From contig NZ_CP041242.1 in the NCBI RefSeq assembly GCF_006547045.1, positions 1,870,001 through 1,934,000 on the forward strand: a stretch of 64,000 nt of DNA. The letters are read 5' to 3'. Below the pieces are notes generated by a model. It was not told the DNA's origin. It was given only the letters and a program-made list of their open reading frames with translations, and searched no databases. The position numbers were made by a program, and so were the translations under genes. The DNA comes from Lysobacter alkalisoli. GTDB taxonomy: Bacteria > Pseudomonadota > Gammaproteobacteria > Xanthomonadales > Xanthomonadaceae. Below, piece after piece: positions 31,513-41,046 of the stretch; the first letter of the stretch is position 1; each line of letters opens with the position of its first letter.

Positions 31513-32727
31513 CTACAGCTGCAGCACCTCGACCACCGTGCCGGCGGCCAACGTCTGCGGCCCGTCGGGAATCACGATCAGGGCGTTGGAATCCGCCGCG
31601 GCACGCAGTCGGTGCGAGCCGGTGGCCGGGTTCGGCACCGCCGACAGACCGCCGTCCTCGCCGCATTCGAGCCGCGCACGCATGAATTCCCGGCGGGCAT
31701 GGGGTTTGTCGATCGGCGCCGCCAACCGTGCGCGCAGCACCGGGCGCGGTTCAGTCCTCCCCTGCAGGCCATCGGCCAGTACCCTGCCCAGCGCCAGCCA
31801 GGTCGCGAGCACCGATACTGGATTGCCCGGCAGGCCGAGAAACCGGCTCTGGTCGAGGCTGCCGAACAGCACCGGCATGCCCGGCTTGATCCGCACCTTC
31901 CAGAAATGCACCTCGCCAAACCGCTGCAGCACGGCCGGGATATGGTCCTTCTCGCCCGCCGATACCGCGCCGCAGGTGATGACCAGATCGAAGGCGCAAC
32001 CCGCGTCGCGCAAGGCGATCTCGACCGCGCGCGGATCATCGGGCAGACGCGGCCAGGCGGTCGGCTCAAGGCCTTCGGCACGCAACAGGCCCATCAGCAG
32101 TTCGCGGTTGCTGTCGTAGATCTGTCCCGGCGCCAACGGCATGCCGGGTTCGACCAGCTCGTCGCCGCTGGTGAACACGGCCACGGTCGGGCGCCGCGAG
32201 ACGGGCAGCGTCGCCAGCCCGAGCGAGGCGGCCAGCGAAACCCGAGCCGGGGTCAGCACTTCGCCTGCATGCAGCACGGTGTCGCCCTCGCGTACGTCCT
32301 CTCCGGCGCGGCGGACGTTGGCGCCCGCCGGGGTATGGCCGGGGACGGCCACACGGTCGCCCTCGACCCGCGCGTTCTCCCTGATCACGACGGTATCGGT
32401 GCCTGACGGCATCGGCGCACCTGTGGTGATCCGCAGGCATTCGCCGGGGCCGACGGCCTGCCCCGTTGCGATGCCGGCGAACTGCTCACCGGCCAGCTGC
32501 AGCGCAGTCTCGTCGCCCTGCAGATCGGCATGGCGCAGAGCGAAGCCGTCCATCGCGCTGTTGTCGAACGGTGGCAGCGACAGCGGCGCGATCACCTCTT
32601 CGGAAAGCACGCGGCCGTGCGCGCGCGACAGCGGCACGATTTCAGTGTCCAGTCGATGCCGCCGTGCGACCTCGCGGACGATCGCAAGGGCATCGTCAAA
32701 CAGGACGCCGGTCGGGAATTCACTCAT
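31513..32727 (-). CDS. moeA: Molybdopterin molybdenumtransferase
   Basis: A 404-residue enzyme inserting molybdate into adenylylated molybdopterin. The N-terminal region has 'LPPFDNSAMDGFALRHADL' (residues about 53-70) and 'ITTGAPMPSGTDTVVIREN' near 108. The MoCF-like core has 'FTSGDELVEPG', 'IYDSNRELLMGLL' and 'LVITCGAVSAGEKDHIPAVL'. The C-terminal domain contains 'FLGLPGNPVSVLATWLAL'. The ATG at 32727 lies inside the end of mobA (8-base overlap), so the two are coupled. Upstream in-frame starts would extend antisense to nothing recognisable and were rejected. Confidence 0.95.
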   Translation of the reverse strand: MSEFPTGVLFDDALAIVREVARRHRLDTEIVPLSRAHGRVLSEEVIAPLSLPPFDNSAMDGFALRHADLQGDETALQLAGEQFAGIATGQAVGPGECLRITTGAPMPSGTDTVVIRENARVEGDRVAVPGHTPAGANVRRAGEDVREGDTVLHAGEVLTPARVSLAASLGLATLPVSRRPTVAVFTSGDELVEPGMPLAPGQIYDSNRELLMGLLRAEGLEPTAWPRLPDDPRAVEIALRDAGCAFDLVITCGAVSAGEKDHIPAVLQRFGEVHFWKVRIKPGMPVLFGSLDQSRFLGLPGNPVSVLATWLALGRVLADGLQGRTEPRPVLRARLAAPIDKPHARREFMRARLECGEDGGLSAVPNPATGSHRLRAAADSNALIVIPDGPQTLAAGTVVEVLQL

Positions 32728-33358
32728 GGTCGATGCCAGCCGCGGCCAGGTCTTCAGGTGTGTTGAGGTTGCCGAAGCGTACGCCCTCGAGCCGAACCGC
32801 GGCCATGCCCAGGCGGAGCTGCAGACGATGCACCGCGAAGTCGCCTTCCCTGATGGCATCGGCCACCAGCGGTCGCAATGCCTCGACCCGCCACAGCGCG
32901 ACCAGCGGCTGTGGACCGTCGTCGTCGACCGCGAAGGCGCCGTTGGCGGTGCCCATGCTCTCCAGCGTGGGCAACAGGCATTCATTGACGCCGACCAGGT
33001 CGACCGGGATCGTCAGCAGCCACGGGGTCCTGCAGGCGGCGGCCAGGGCATCGAGTCCGGCCAGCGGGCCGAGGTCGCCATCGTGACGGTCGGCTACGGC
33101 ATCCAGGCCGGCCTGGCGGTAGCGGTCGAGCATGCTGTTCGATAGCGCGCTGTTCGACGACCTGCTGTTCGACAGCGTGATGTTGGCACTGACCAGTACC
33201 GCGGCGACTTCGTCGGCGAATCGCCGCTGCCAGCGCACGACCTGTGGCACGCCATCGCGTTCGAGCCAGGCCTTGTCGCGGCCAGCGAGCCGGCTTGCCC
33301 GACCGCCGGCGAGGATGCCGAGCGTGGGACGGGATGTGGATGATTCAGGCGGCTTCAT
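32720..33358 (-). CDS. mobA: Molybdenum cofactor guanylyltransferase
   Basis: A 212-residue nucleotidyltransferase attaching GMP to Mo-molybdopterin. The N-terminal 'TLGILAGGRASRLAGRDKAWL' is the GTP-binding loop; 'LGPLAGLDALAAACRTPWLLTIPVD' follows near 105-130. Between 'VLVSAN' and 'DRYRQAGLDAVADRHDG' there is a Ser/Asn/Leu-rich insertion of about 16 residues encoded by three 15-bp tandem units (33135-33179); in the family these two elements are normally almost adjacent. ATG 33358 gives the best N-terminus; a start at 33430 adds 24 unconserved residues. It overlaps moeA. Confidence 0.9.
   Translation of the reverse strand: MKPPESSTSRPTLGILAGGRASRLAGRDKAWLERDGVPQVVRWQRRFADEVAAVLVSANITLSNSRSSNSALSNSMLDRYRQAGLDAVADRHDGDLGPLAGLDALAAACRTPWLLTIPVDLVGVNECLLPTLESMGTANGAFAVDDDGPQPLVALWRVEALRPLVADAIREGDFAVHRLQLRLGMAAVRLEGVRFGNLNTPEDLAAAGIDHE
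33135..33179. repeat. 15-bp minisatellite inside mobA
   Basis: Three head-to-tail units begin CTGTTCGA: 33135-33149, 33150-33164 and 33165-33179, with a degenerate partial fourth (ATGTTGGCACTG). The period is a multiple of three, so unit gain or loss keeps the mobA frame. The units encode the Ser/Asn/Leu-rich insertion. Confidence 0.85.
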
Positions 33359-33562
33359 CGTGTCGGAGTGTACGCGGCCACTGTATCGCAGGCCTGCAGT
33401 CTCAAGCTTTGCGACGTCGGTCGTCGACACTGGCCGCCTCCTCGTCAGGGAGACCGGGGCGGCGCGCGGACTGGGCCTGCGCGTCGCCCTGTTTTGTCCA
33501 TGCCCTGGACACCGCTGGAAGCCAGCGACACGACATGCGCGCAGAACGCGAATGCCGCCGCC

Positions 33563-34963
33563 TCACTTCCCGCGCTTGACGTGCCGGATCATCCGTCGCT
33601 TCTTGGCGACCTGGCGATCGGTCAGCACGTTCTTCCTGCCTTCGTACGGGTTGCTGGTTTCCTTGAATACAAACCGCACCGGCGTGCCGACCAGCTTGAA
33701 ACGCTTGCGGAAGAAATTCTCGAGATAACGCTTGTAGGTGTCGTTCAGGGTCCGCAGGCGGGTGCCGTGGACAACGAAACTCGGCGGATTGGTGCCGGCA
33801 GGATGGGCAAAGCGCAGTTTGGCGACATGGCCGCGCACGCTGGGCGGCGGGTTGCTGGCGTAGGCGATCTCCAGTGCCTTGTTGACCTCGGTGGTGCCGA
33901 ACTCGCGGGTCGCGGAAGCATGCGCGCGATGCACGGCACGGAACAGCTCGCGCAGGCCGGAACCGTGCAGGGCGCTGATCCGCACCGCCTCGGCCCAGTC
34001 GACGAATCCCAGCTTGCGCGACAGCATCGCCTCGGCCTGCTCGCGCTGGTAGTCGGTCAGCCCATCCCACTTGTTCACCGCGACGACCAGGGCGCGGCCG
34101 GCATCCAGGGCCAGCGCCAGCACCGTCGCATCCTGGTCGGTGACGCCCTCGGAAGCATCGAGCATGATCACCGCGACCTGGCATTGTTCGATCGCCTGCA
34201 GGGTCTTGATGATCGAGAACTTCTCGACCACCTCGTCGACCCTGGACTTGCGGCGCACACCGGCGGTGTCGACCAGACGATACCGGCGGCCATCGCGCTC
34301 CATGTCGATGGCGACCGAATCGCGGGTGGTGCCCGGCACATCGGAAGCGATCATCCGCTCTTCGCCGAGCAGGCGGTTGACCAGGGTCGACTTGCCGACG
34401 TTCGGACGGCCAATGAAGGCCAGGCGAATGCGGTCGGGATCGTCGTCGAGCTCGACGCGAGTGCCCTCTTCCGGCAACCGTTCCAGCACCTCGTCGATCA
34501 GCTCGTCGATGCCGCGGCGGTGGGCCGAGGACACGTCGATCGCGTCGGCGAAGCCATAGCGGGCGAACTCGTTGAGCGCAGCCTCCGAGTCGAGACCGTC
34601 GGTCTTGTTGACCACCAGCAGGGTTGGCCTGGCCGCCTTGCGCAGCCAGGCCAGGATCTCGTCATCCAGCGCCGAGGCGCCCTCGCGGCCATCGACCACG
34701 AACAGCACCAGATCGGCCTCCTCCGCCGCGGCACGTGCCTGGCGGGCGGTCGCACCGACCAGTCCTTCGTCCTCGCCGGCGATGCCACCGGTATCGACCA
34801 CGGCGAAATGCCGGCGTCCCTCGGGGCGGCATACGCCGTAGTGGCGATCGCGGGTCACCCCCGGCTGGTCATGCACCAGCGCGTCGCGCGTACGGGTCAA
34901 CACGTTGAACAGCGTCGACTTGCCGACGTTCGGGCGGCCTACGAGGGCGACGAGAGGGAGCAT
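33563..34963 (-). CDS. der: Ribosome-assembly GTPase Der (EngA)
   Basis: A 466-residue GTPase with two G domains and a C-terminal KH-like domain, needed for 50S subunit maturation. G domain 1 has '[16 protein letters not shown]' (residues 5-20), 'DTGGI' and '[10 protein letters not shown]'; G domain 2 has '[16 protein letters not shown]' near 181, '[11 protein letters not shown]' and '[11 protein letters not shown]'. The C-terminus includes '[20 protein letters not shown]' and a basic tail ending '[12 protein letters not shown]'. ATG 34963 gives the standard N-terminus; an upstream ATG adds 26 Pro/Phe-rich residues. It lies downstream of bamB across a terminator-like hairpin. Confidence 0.97.
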   Translation of the reverse strand: MLPLVALVGRPNVGKSTLFNVLTRTRDALVHDQPGVTRDRHYGVCRPEGRRHFAVVDTGGIAGEDEGLVGATARQARAAAEEADLVLFVVDGREGASALDDEILAWLRKAARPTLLVVNKTDGLDSEAALNEFARYGFADAIDVSSAHRRGIDELIDEVLERLPEEGTRVELDDDPDRIRLAFIGRPNVGKSTLVNRLLGEERMIASDVPGTTRDSVAIDMERDGRRYRLVDTAGVRRKSRVDEVVEKFSIIKTLQAIEQCQVAVIMLDASEGVTDQDATVLALALDAGRALVVAVNKWDGLTDYQREQAEAMLSRKLGFVDWAEAVRISALHGSGLRELFRAVHRAHASATREFGTTEVNKALEIAYASNPPPSVRGHVAKLRFAHPAGTNPPSFVVHGTRLRTLNDTYKRYLENFFRKRFKLVGTPVRFVFKETSNPYEGRKNVLTDRQVAKKRRMIRHVKRGK

Positions 34964-35094
34964 GGGTGTACAGCCGGTTGGAAATGGGGCGGGAAAGGCA
35001 TGGGGCGGAAGACAGGCACCGGGAGCCGGGAACGGCAGCATCGCCGGCGCCTTGCCGTGGCAGCGATGATGCCGACCCGGACAGGAAAAGGGAA

Positions 35095-35117
35095 ACGGCC
35101 GGCGATACGCCGGCCGT
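35095..35117 (-). terminator. Terminator-like hairpin between bamB and der
   Basis: ACGGCCGGCG (35095-35104) pairs with CGCCGGCCGT (35108-35117) around a three-base loop. On the minus strand it is followed by TTTCCCTTTT, 44 bases after the bamB stop. It could end or attenuate the yfgM-bamB transcript before der. Confidence 0.7.
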
Positions 35118-35160
35118 CCCCTGGTCGGAGTTCCACGGCAGCCTGGCCGCGGACGAAGAC

Positions 35161-36399
35161 CTATTGCAGCCGATAGGCGCTCAGGTCGCCATCGATGTTC
35201 TGCACCAGCAGGATGCCGTCGGCAACCACCGGGGCGGCGCGCAGGGCCTTGCGACCAGCACGCACGCGGGCGGCGAATTCGCCGTTGTCGAGCTTCATCC
35301 AGTGCAGGTAGCCCTCGAAGTCGCCGACCACGGCGTAGTCACCCTGCACTGCCGGCGCGGTCAGCTTGCGGAGGGCCAGAGCCGGCTGGCTCCACATCGC
35401 CGAACCGGTGCCCTTGTCCAGCCCATGGACGTTGCCCGTCGCGTCCGATACCACCAGGCGATCGTGGCTCACGCCGATCCGGCCCGGGCCGCCATACTCG
35501 GCAGCCCACATCGGGCGCCCGCTGGGACCGTCGATCGCGAGCGTGCTGCCCTTGAAGCTGGTGGCGAAGATGACCTGGCCATCGAGCACCGGGGTGCCAT
35601 CGACATCGGCCATGCGATCGAGTTCTGTGCGTCCCTCGGGCTGACCCACCGGGACTTCCCACAAGGGATTGCCGTCGTTCGCGGACAGTGCCGTCAGGGT
35701 GCCGTCGTCATTGCCCACGAAGATCAGCCCCGGCCCCACCAGCGGCGCATCGTTGCCACGTACGCTCAGCGGTGGCACATCGTGGCTCCAGAACCAGCGG
35801 CGCTGGCCGCTGGCGGCGTCGAAGGCGGTCACCCGGTTGTCGTTGGAACGCACGAACACCAGGCCCGGACCGACTGCCGGTGCGGCGATGACCTCGTTGG
35901 GCACTTTGGCCTGCCAGCGCTCGGCACCGGTCTCGGCATCCAGGGCGATGACTTCGCCATCGAGGCTGCCGACCACGACCAGGTCACCGCCAACCCCGGG
36001 ACCGCCACTCAGGCGCAGCTTGCTTTCGTGGGTCCACAGCTTGCGTCCGCTCTGCAGATCCAGAGCGGTGACGCCGCCCGACACGGCGGCGGCATAGATG
36101 CGCCCGTCGGCGACGACCGGCCCCTGGCGGACACCGCTGCGGCCCTCACCCTTGCCGACCCGGGTCGACCACAGCCTGTCCACCGTCTGGCTGGGCGCGA
36201 ACTCGACCAGTGCCGCCGGCTCGTTCGGCTTGGCCTTCTTGCCGCCGAACCAACCCTTGACGGTGGTGCAACCTGTCAGTGCCACGATGCACATCAGGGC
36301 AGCCGTGCCGCGCAGCACATCGCGCGTCCGCACGGAGCATACGTTTGGGGAGAGCGCTTTCATGGCGCGGCGAATGGAGATCATGGGGATGGACTTCAT
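35161..36399 (-). CDS. bamB: Outer membrane protein assembly factor BamB
   Basis: A 412-residue lipoprotein of the BAM complex. The N-terminal hydrophobic stretch ends in the lipobox '[12 protein letters not shown]' (Cys near residue 44). The mature protein is an eight-bladed PQQ-like propeller: repeated '[20 protein letters not shown]', '[21 protein letters not shown]', '[20 protein letters not shown]', '[19 protein letters not shown]'. BamB supports outer-membrane barrel insertion. The start at 36399 overlaps the stop of the upstream gene by one base (TGATG), favouring coupling; a later ATG (36363, 'MKALSPNV') would give a more usual signal length and is a real alternative. Confidence 0.93.
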   Translation of the reverse strand: MKSIPMISIRRAMKALSPNVCSVRTRDVLRGTAALMCIVALTGCTTVKGWFGGKKAKPNEPAALVEFAPSQTVDRLWSTRVGKGEGRSGVRQGPVVADGRIYAAAVSGGVTALDLQSGRKLWTHESKLRLSGGPGVGGDLVVVGSLDGEVIALDAETGAERWQAKVPNEVIAAPAVGPGLVFVRSNDNRVTAFDAASGQRRWFWSHDVPPLSVRGNDAPLVGPGLIFVGNDDGTLTALSANDGNPLWEVPVGQPEGRTELDRMADVDGTPVLDGQVIFATSFKGSTLAIDGPSGRPMWAAEYGGPGRIGVSHDRLVVSDATGNVHGLDKGTGSAMWSQPALALRKLTAPAVQGDYAVVGDFEGYLHWMKLDNGEFAARVRAGRKALRAAPVVADGILLVQNIDGDLSAYRLQ

Positions 36400-37028
36400 C
36401 AGGCCTCGGCCTCGGCTTCGTCGGGCGTGCCGCCGACTTCGGTCAGTTTGAGTTCGAGCATGCGTCGCAATGGCGAGCCGACATCCATCTGCGCGAGAGC
36501 CTTTTCATAGGATGCGCGCGCTTCATCGTGCCGCCCGAGCGCAAACTCGGCATCGCCTCGGATTTCCAGCGCGCCGGCCGAATCGGCATCCGCCAGCAGC
36601 GCCAATGCGGCCTCGGCCTCGCCGGCTTCTATCTGCAGGCGCGCCAGGCGTTGATTGATGACCGCAGCGAGCGCGGGATCGTCGCTACCCAACCCTTTCA
36701 AGGTCGCGATGGCCGCCTCGGTCTCGCCGGCACCGACCTGGGACTGGGCCAGTTCCAGGCCTGCCAGGGTCGACAGCAATCCCGGCTGCAGGCCGGCGGC
36801 GAGCTCGGCGGCATTCGGGGCGTTGGCGTCGATGGCATCGACCGCGATGCTGTAGCGGTCGGCCTCCTCGATTTTCACCTGCTGCTGGTGGATACCCCAC
36901 CACTTCCATCCGCCTATGGCGGCAAGCCCGAGGGCAATGCCACCGATCAGGCCGACGCCGTTGTCACGGAGCCATTGGAGGACGCGCTCACTCTGTTCGT
37001 GTTCGTCGAGAATTTCGTCTATTGCCAT
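36399..37028 (-). CDS. yfgM: YfgM-family tetratricopeptide ancillary SecYEG protein
   Basis: A 209-residue inner-membrane protein. The cytosolic N-terminus 'MAIDEILDEHEQSERVLQWLRDN' is the family signature, followed by one membrane helix ('GVGLIGGIALGLAAIGGWKWW', residues about 24-45) and a periplasmic TPR region rich in Ala/Glu. YfgM associates with the Sec translocon and periplasmic chaperones. Position directly upstream of bamB and der is conserved in gammaproteobacteria. The usual hisS neighbour is absent here; the next upstream gene is rodZ. Confidence 0.9.
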   Translation of the reverse strand: MAIDEILDEHEQSERVLQWLRDNGVGLIGGIALGLAAIGGWKWWGIHQQQVKIEEADRYSIAVDAIDANAPNAAELAAGLQPGLLSTLAGLELAQSQVGAGETEAAIATLKGLGSDDPALAAVINQRLARLQIEAGEAEAALALLADADSAGALEIRGDAEFALGRHDEARASYEKALAQMDVGSPLRRMLELKLTEVGGTPDEAEAEA

Positions 37029-37152
37029 TGATCAAGTCGCTGTGCCGGGGGCTTCCATGCCGGAACGTCCGGCACAACGCGCCAGACGCGGTATGCATGG
37101 ACAGGTCCGGAAGCCGGGTGTGGATTCCAATCCGCGGCATGGCCGCGGCCGA

Positions 37153-38012
37153 TCACTCGGCGGGCGGCACCACGGAACCGTCAGAGGATAGCGTAAAGCG
37201 CGCGACGTTGGACTTGCTGAACGCAGACAGGTCGACGGACTCTCCGCGCTGGCTGACCTCGACCGCCGAGACGTTGCCGAGCGTCACCCGGCTCACCTGC
37301 CCGGGCTCGTAGCTGCGCCGTTCTCCAGCGGCGATCAGGCCCTTCTCAAGCGGCTTGCCCTCCGTATCGAAGACCTCGAGCCAGCTTTCGTCGTTGAACG
37401 ATATCGACAGGCTGGCGGTCGGCCTCGATGCCGGTTCGGCGCTGCGCGGGTCATCGACGCCACCACCGGGGTGCGCTGCGAACGGCGTGGAACCATGGCC
37501 GAGGCCCCGGTACCCGACTCCCCGTCATTGGACTCGCTGCCCAGGACCGGTGACAGGCCTTCGGGCACCTCCAGCGACTGCACTGTCGGAGACGACGAAG
37601 GTCTGAGGTGATCGCGTGTCGCCCACCATACCGGCAGTGCGATGGCCGCGGTCATCACGATGTACACCGCGTTGCGGGTCGCCTGTTCAAGTACCCGTCG
37701 ATAATGGGGCACGTGGCTATGACTGATCAGTTCCGGTGGTGCCACCGGTGGAAGGTTGGCCTCGTCCAGGCAGCCGTCGACATCCATGTCCAGTTTCAGC
37801 AGGCGGGCATAACTCTTCAACTGCCCGCGCACGAAGACCGGCGCACCAAGCACTTCCCAATGGTCGGTTTCGAGCGCCTCGACGACTCGCGCCGGCATCT
37901 TCAACCTGTGGGCCACGTCCTCCCGGGACAGGCCGGCCTTGAGGCGGGCTTTCTTCAGACGCTGGCCACAGCTGCGCTCTGAACCCGCTTTGATTGGGTC
38001 TGGCTGGATCAT
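37153..38012 (-). pseudogene. rodZ: RodZ-like cytoskeletal protein, frameshifted before its C-terminal domain
   Basis: From ATG 38012 the frame encodes an N-terminal helix-turn-helix ('CGQRLKKARLKAGLSREDVAHRL', residues about 15-80), a basic segment and one membrane helix ('NAVYIVMTAAIALPVWWATR', about 113-132). It then runs into Arg-rich nonsense and stops at 37335. The periplasmic RodZ domain (DUF4115) is intact in the -1 frame and ends at 37153: 'LSISFNDESWLEVFDTEGKP', 'GERRSYEPGQVSRVTLG', 'VEVSQRGESVDLSAFSKSNV', 'ARFTLSSDGSVVPPAE'. The switch lies about 37430-37500 in a Pro/Gly linker and fits a one-base deletion, real or a sequencing error. RodZ anchors MreB for cell shape. Confidence 0.85.
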
Positions 38013-38015
38013 TGT

Positions 38016-38876
38016 CTACCGCTTTCCCCCGTTCTCGGAGCCCGGAAAACCCGGAAACTCCGCCCTTAACTGTTGAACATAGCGATCAGCCGCTTCCTTG
38101 TCGCCGAGTTGAAGCTCAATTTGTGACGCAAGCACCAACACTTGCGGATCCGCTGGTGCTGCAGCCAATCTGCGCTGGGCAAAGGCCCTCGCCGTGAAAG
38201 CATTCCCGGCCCGGAATTCGCGTTCGGCCATCGCCGCCAAGGCGCCTGGATTCTCGGGATCGGCCTGTAGCGCGGCCCGCAGGTACTGCCCCGCCTGCTC
38301 GTTCAGGCCGGCCCGGTCGGCACAGGCGCCGGCATTGGCCAGGGCAAAGGACGGCGTCGAATATGTACGATCGGCCAGGGCGCGGTTGAACGCCTCCAGC
38401 GCCTCCTGGGTACGCTCCTGTCCGCACAGCCAGATTCCGTAATCATTGAACTGGGCGCCCCGGGGCATGAGCTCGGCCGCACGCCGATAATGCTCGCCGG
38501 CCTGCGCAGGCTGTCCACGGCGATCCAGGACCATGGCCATCAGGGAGTGCGCACCGGAAGAGCTGTCATCCTGCCTGAGCGCGCTGCGGGCGGCACTCCC
38601 GGCTTCGTCGAGCTTGCCATCGAACAGCGCCCTCCGCCCTTCCCGCACCAGGATCGCAGCACTCGCCGAACGACTGCCCTTGCCACTGTCGCTGACCTCG
38701 TAGGTCGGCGCGGTGCGGGTGAAGTCGCGTCGATCCATATCCGGCTTGACGAAGGTCAGCCGGTTGCAGCCGCTGGCAGCCAGGACAACCAGGGCGAGCA
38801 TGCACAGCAGTAGCGAACGAACGGCGGCCACGGGCCACCGGGACAGGGCATGCGGACGGGCATCACGCCGCGGCAT
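38016..38876 (-). CDS. pilF: Type IV pilus biogenesis lipoprotein PilF (PilW)
   Basis: A 286-residue lipoprotein. The signal '[17 protein letters not shown]' ends with a lipobox (Cys near residue 37). The mature part consists of TPR motifs: '[31 protein letters not shown]', '[27 protein letters not shown]', '[15 protein letters not shown]'. PilF is the pilotin for PilQ secretin assembly. The order rlmN-pilF-rodZ is conserved in gammaproteobacteria. Its 5' end overlaps the end of rlmN by 14 bases and its stop is 3 bases before rodZ, so the three are probably one transcript. Confidence 0.92.
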   Translation of the reverse strand: MPRRDARPHALSRWPVAAVRSLLLCMLALVVLAASGCNRLTFVKPDMDRRDFTRTAPTYEVSDSGKGSRSASAAILVREGRRALFDGKLDEAGSAARSALRQDDSSSGAHSLMAMVLDRRGQPAQAGEHYRRAAELMPRGAQFNDYGIWLCGQERTQEALEAFNRALADRTYSTPSFALANAGACADRAGLNEQAGQYLRAALQADPENPGALAAMAEREFRAGNAFTARAFAQRRLAAAPADPQVLVLASQIELQLGDKEAADRYVQQLRAEFPGFPGSENGGKR

Positions 38877-40131
38877 CGCCTGCCCCCGGGCCTGTCGTGT
38901 GGAGACCGGTTTTCCTGAGCTGCTCGCGGAAGGCCGCCTGGCGGCGGGTACGGTCGGTGACCTGCCCTTTCAACTGGCCGCAGGCGGCGTCGATGTCGTC
39001 GCCACGCGTGCGACGCACCGGTGCGATCATGCCGGCATTGTTGAGCTGCTTCTGGAACGCGCGGATCGCCACGTCGTCGGGACGCTCGAATCGCGTGCCC
39101 GGGAACGGGTTGAACGGAATCAGGTTGACCTTGGCCGCATCCTTCATCTGCACGCGACGGTCGAACTCGCGCATCAGCCGGACCAGTTCACGCGCATGCT
39201 CAGGCTGGTCGTTGACGCCCTTCATCAGCGTGTATTCGAAGGTCACCGATGTCCCGCGCTTGCGCAGCGCATAGCGCACGCAGGCGTCCATCAGCTCGGC
39301 GATCGGATATTTCCTGTTGAGCGGCACCAGCTCGGTGCGCAGCTCGTCGTTGGCGGCATGCAACGAAACCGCCAGCGACACGTCGCTCTCCTCGCCAAGG
39401 CGGTCGATCATTGGCACCATGCCGGCGGTCGACAGGGTCACCCGCTTGTTGGCCAGACCGTAGCCGAGGTCGTCGCGCATGATGCTCATCGCGCGCACGA
39501 CGTTGTCGAAGTTCGCCAGCGGCTCGCCCATGCCCATCATCACCACGTTGGTCAGCCTGCGCTGCTGATGCGGCACGTTGCCGAGGTGGCGGGCGGCAAC
39601 CCAGACCTGGCCGATGATTTCGGCAGTCGACAGGTTGCGGTTGAACCCCTGGGTGGCGGTGGAGCAGAACTGGCAGTTGAGCGCGCAGCCGACCTGCGAG
39701 GACACGCACAAGGTGCCACGGCCCTTGTCGGGAATGTAGACCGTCTCGATCGCATTCTTCGCATCCATGCCGAGCAGCCATTTGTGGGTGCCGTCGGTGG
39801 ATGCCTTGTCGAACAGGACCTGTGGCGCGTGGATCACCGCGCGCTCCTCGAGCTTGGCGCGCAGAACCTTGCCGAGGTCGGTCATGTCGGTGAATTCGGT
39901 GACATGGCGGTGGTGGATCCACTTCATCACCTGGTGCGCGCGGAAGCGCTTCTCGCCCAGCTCCTGCTCGAAGAAATCCTCGAGCGAGGTGCGGTCGAGA
40001 TCGAAGATGTTGCGGCGGCCGTCGGCTACAACGGCTGCCGCCTTCGACGGCGATGTCGGCAGCGCTTCAACGGGCACGGCGTCCCCGGAGGGGCGGCCGG
40101 CGTCGTGCGAATTGTCGTGCTGCATGTTCAT
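38863..40131 (-). CDS. rlmN: Dual-specificity 23S rRNA/tRNA adenine-C2 methyltransferase RlmN
   Basis: A 422-residue radical SAM enzyme methylating A2503 of 23S rRNA and A37 of some tRNAs. The iron-sulphur motif '[20 protein letters not shown]' has Cys near residues 148, 152 and 155. The N-terminal RNA-binding part includes '[21 protein letters not shown]', the SAM-binding region has '[14 protein letters not shown]', and the catalytic C-terminal Cys is in '[14 protein letters not shown]' near 392. The first 35 residues are unconserved, so a later start cannot be excluded. Confidence 0.96.
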   Translation of the reverse strand: MNMQHDNSHDAGRPSGDAVPVEALPTSPSKAAAVVADGRRNIFDLDRTSLEDFFEQELGEKRFRAHQVMKWIHHRHVTEFTDMTDLGKVLRAKLEERAVIHAPQVLFDKASTDGTHKWLLGMDAKNAIETVYIPDKGRGTLCVSSQVGCALNCQFCSTATQGFNRNLSTAEIIGQVWVAARHLGNVPHQQRRLTNVVMMGMGEPLANFDNVVRAMSIMRDDLGYGLANKRVTLSTAGMVPMIDRLGEESDVSLAVSLHAANDELRTELVPLNRKYPIAELMDACVRYALRKRGTSVTFEYTLMKGVNDQPEHARELVRLMREFDRRVQMKDAAKVNLIPFNPFPGTRFERPDDVAIRAFQKQLNNAGMIAPVRRTRGDDIDAACGQLKGQVTDRTRRQAAFREQLRKTGLHTTGPGAGDAAA

Positions 40132-40166
40132 CGGATGCGTCGGGTATTGCTCTGATGTGCGGAAGC

Positions 40167-40592
40167 TCAGCGTGCAAAGACGTCGGTGGCCGGGAAGAAG
40201 TACGCGATCTCGATCGCGGCGTTCTCCAGGCTGTCGGAGCCGTGCACGGCGTTGGCGTCGATGCTGTCGGCGAAGTCGGCGCGGATCGTGCCCGGCGCGG
40301 CTTCCTTCGGGTTGGTGGCGCCCATCAGCTCGCGGTTCTTCAGCACCGCGCCCTCGCCTTCAAGGGCCTGGATCATCACCGGACCGGAGATCATGAACTC
40401 GACCAGCGCGTTGAAGAACGGACGCTCGCGGTGCACGGCATAGAAACCTTCGGCCTCGGCGCGCGAGAGGTGCTTCATCTTTGCGGCGGCGACCTTGAGG
40501 CCGGCCTTCTCGAAGCGGGTGTAGATCTCGCCGATGACGTTCTTGGCAACAGCATCGGGCTTGATGATGGACAGGGTGCGCTCCAGCGCCAT
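40167..40592 (-). CDS. ndk: Nucleoside diphosphate kinase
   Basis: A 141-residue enzyme equilibrating nucleoside di- and triphosphates. The start '[21 protein letters not shown]' is canonical and the catalytic phospho-His lies in '[17 protein letters not shown]' near residue 117. The ATG is preceded by GAGACACC with a modest ribosome site. A leader of about 140 bases between a candidate promoter near 40739-40768 and the gene contains a terminator-like hairpin (40696-40719). Confidence 0.97.
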   Translation of the reverse strand: MALERTLSIIKPDAVAKNVIGEIYTRFEKAGLKVAAAKMKHLSRAEAEGFYAVHRERPFFNALVEFMISGPVMIQALEGEGAVLKNRELMGATNPKEAAPGTIRADFADSIDANAVHGSDSLENAAIEIAYFFPATDVFAR

Positions 40593-40695
40593 TTGGGGTG
40601 TCTCCGGTCAGGCGGACCACTCGTCGCCGGACACCCACCGCGGACCTGACGGGTCGGCGGCGGCCATCCTGGGTGAGTGCCCGAGAGTAACAGAA

Positions 40696-40719
40696 AAACC
40701 CGTGCAGTGGCACGGGTTT
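40696..40719 (-). terminator. Terminator-like hairpin in the ndk leader
   Basis: AAACCCGTGC (40696-40705) and GCACGGGTTT (40710-40719) form a perfect 10-bp stem with a 4-base loop. On the minus strand the stem runs into TTTTT, a complete intrinsic-terminator signature, 104 bases before the ndk ATG. No minus-strand gene lies upstream, so it may act as an attenuator or end a short RNA. Confidence 0.8.
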
Positions 40720-40995
40720 AGCCGACATGGCTGTGGAGATTCTAACGAATCCATGACGCCGTTGTCATCGACCCGTTGCCAATGTGTGCGGTCGCCGTCA
40801 GGGAGCCTTCAGTCAGGAGAGCCCTGATCGGGGCCCCGACACCAACACGCCCTGCATGATCGGCGCTCATCGTGGTCGCGGGGCGGTTCCAGCGGGGCGA
40901 GCTGCTCGAGCGGAGTTCGTGTGCCTGGGCAGCCGAATCCAGTCCCGGGTAGATGCTCCGATGCTCCATTGACGGGGCCCCGGTTCCGGCCTAGC

Positions 40996-41013
40996 ATCAA
41001 ACAAGCGTTTGAT
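40996..41013 (+). promoter_or_regulatory. PsrA/FadR-like palindromic operator
   Basis: ATCAAAC-AAGC-GTTTGAT is a perfect 7-bp inverted repeat around a 4-base spacer, ending 33 bases before the TetR-family gene. It fits the C/G-AAAC-N4-GTTT-G/C consensus known for Pseudomonas PsrA, a fatty-acid-responsive repressor. It probably mediates autoregulation of psrA-fadBA. Confidence 0.82.
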
Positions 41014-41046
41014 TTACACGCCCCCGTCCTTCAGAGACCCAGCCCC

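Larger units (their letters stand above)
40593..41046. other. Intergenic region between ndk and the PsrA-like gene
   Basis: This 454-base gap holds no gene that I can support. It contains the hairpin at 40696-40719, a weak minus-strand promoter candidate (ATGACA at 40763-40768, TAGAAT at 40739-40744, 18-bp spacer) suitable for ndk, and the palindromic operator at 40996-41013 for the divergent TetR gene. Between roughly 40770 and 40990 I see nothing else recognisable. Confidence 0.6.

Noticed and set aside
29612-32119. 835-codon plus-strand frame across chrA, moeB and moeA
   Set aside because: It overlaps three well-supported genes and has no recognisable domain.
33135-33179. Possible CRISPR-like repeats in mobA
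   Set aside because: Units are 15 bp, directly adjacent without spacers and within a coding region; no CRISPR array or cas gene is seen in the window.
40742-40969. 75-codon minus-strand frame in the ndk-psrA gap
   Set aside because: No ribosome site, no family pattern; lies where promoters are expected.
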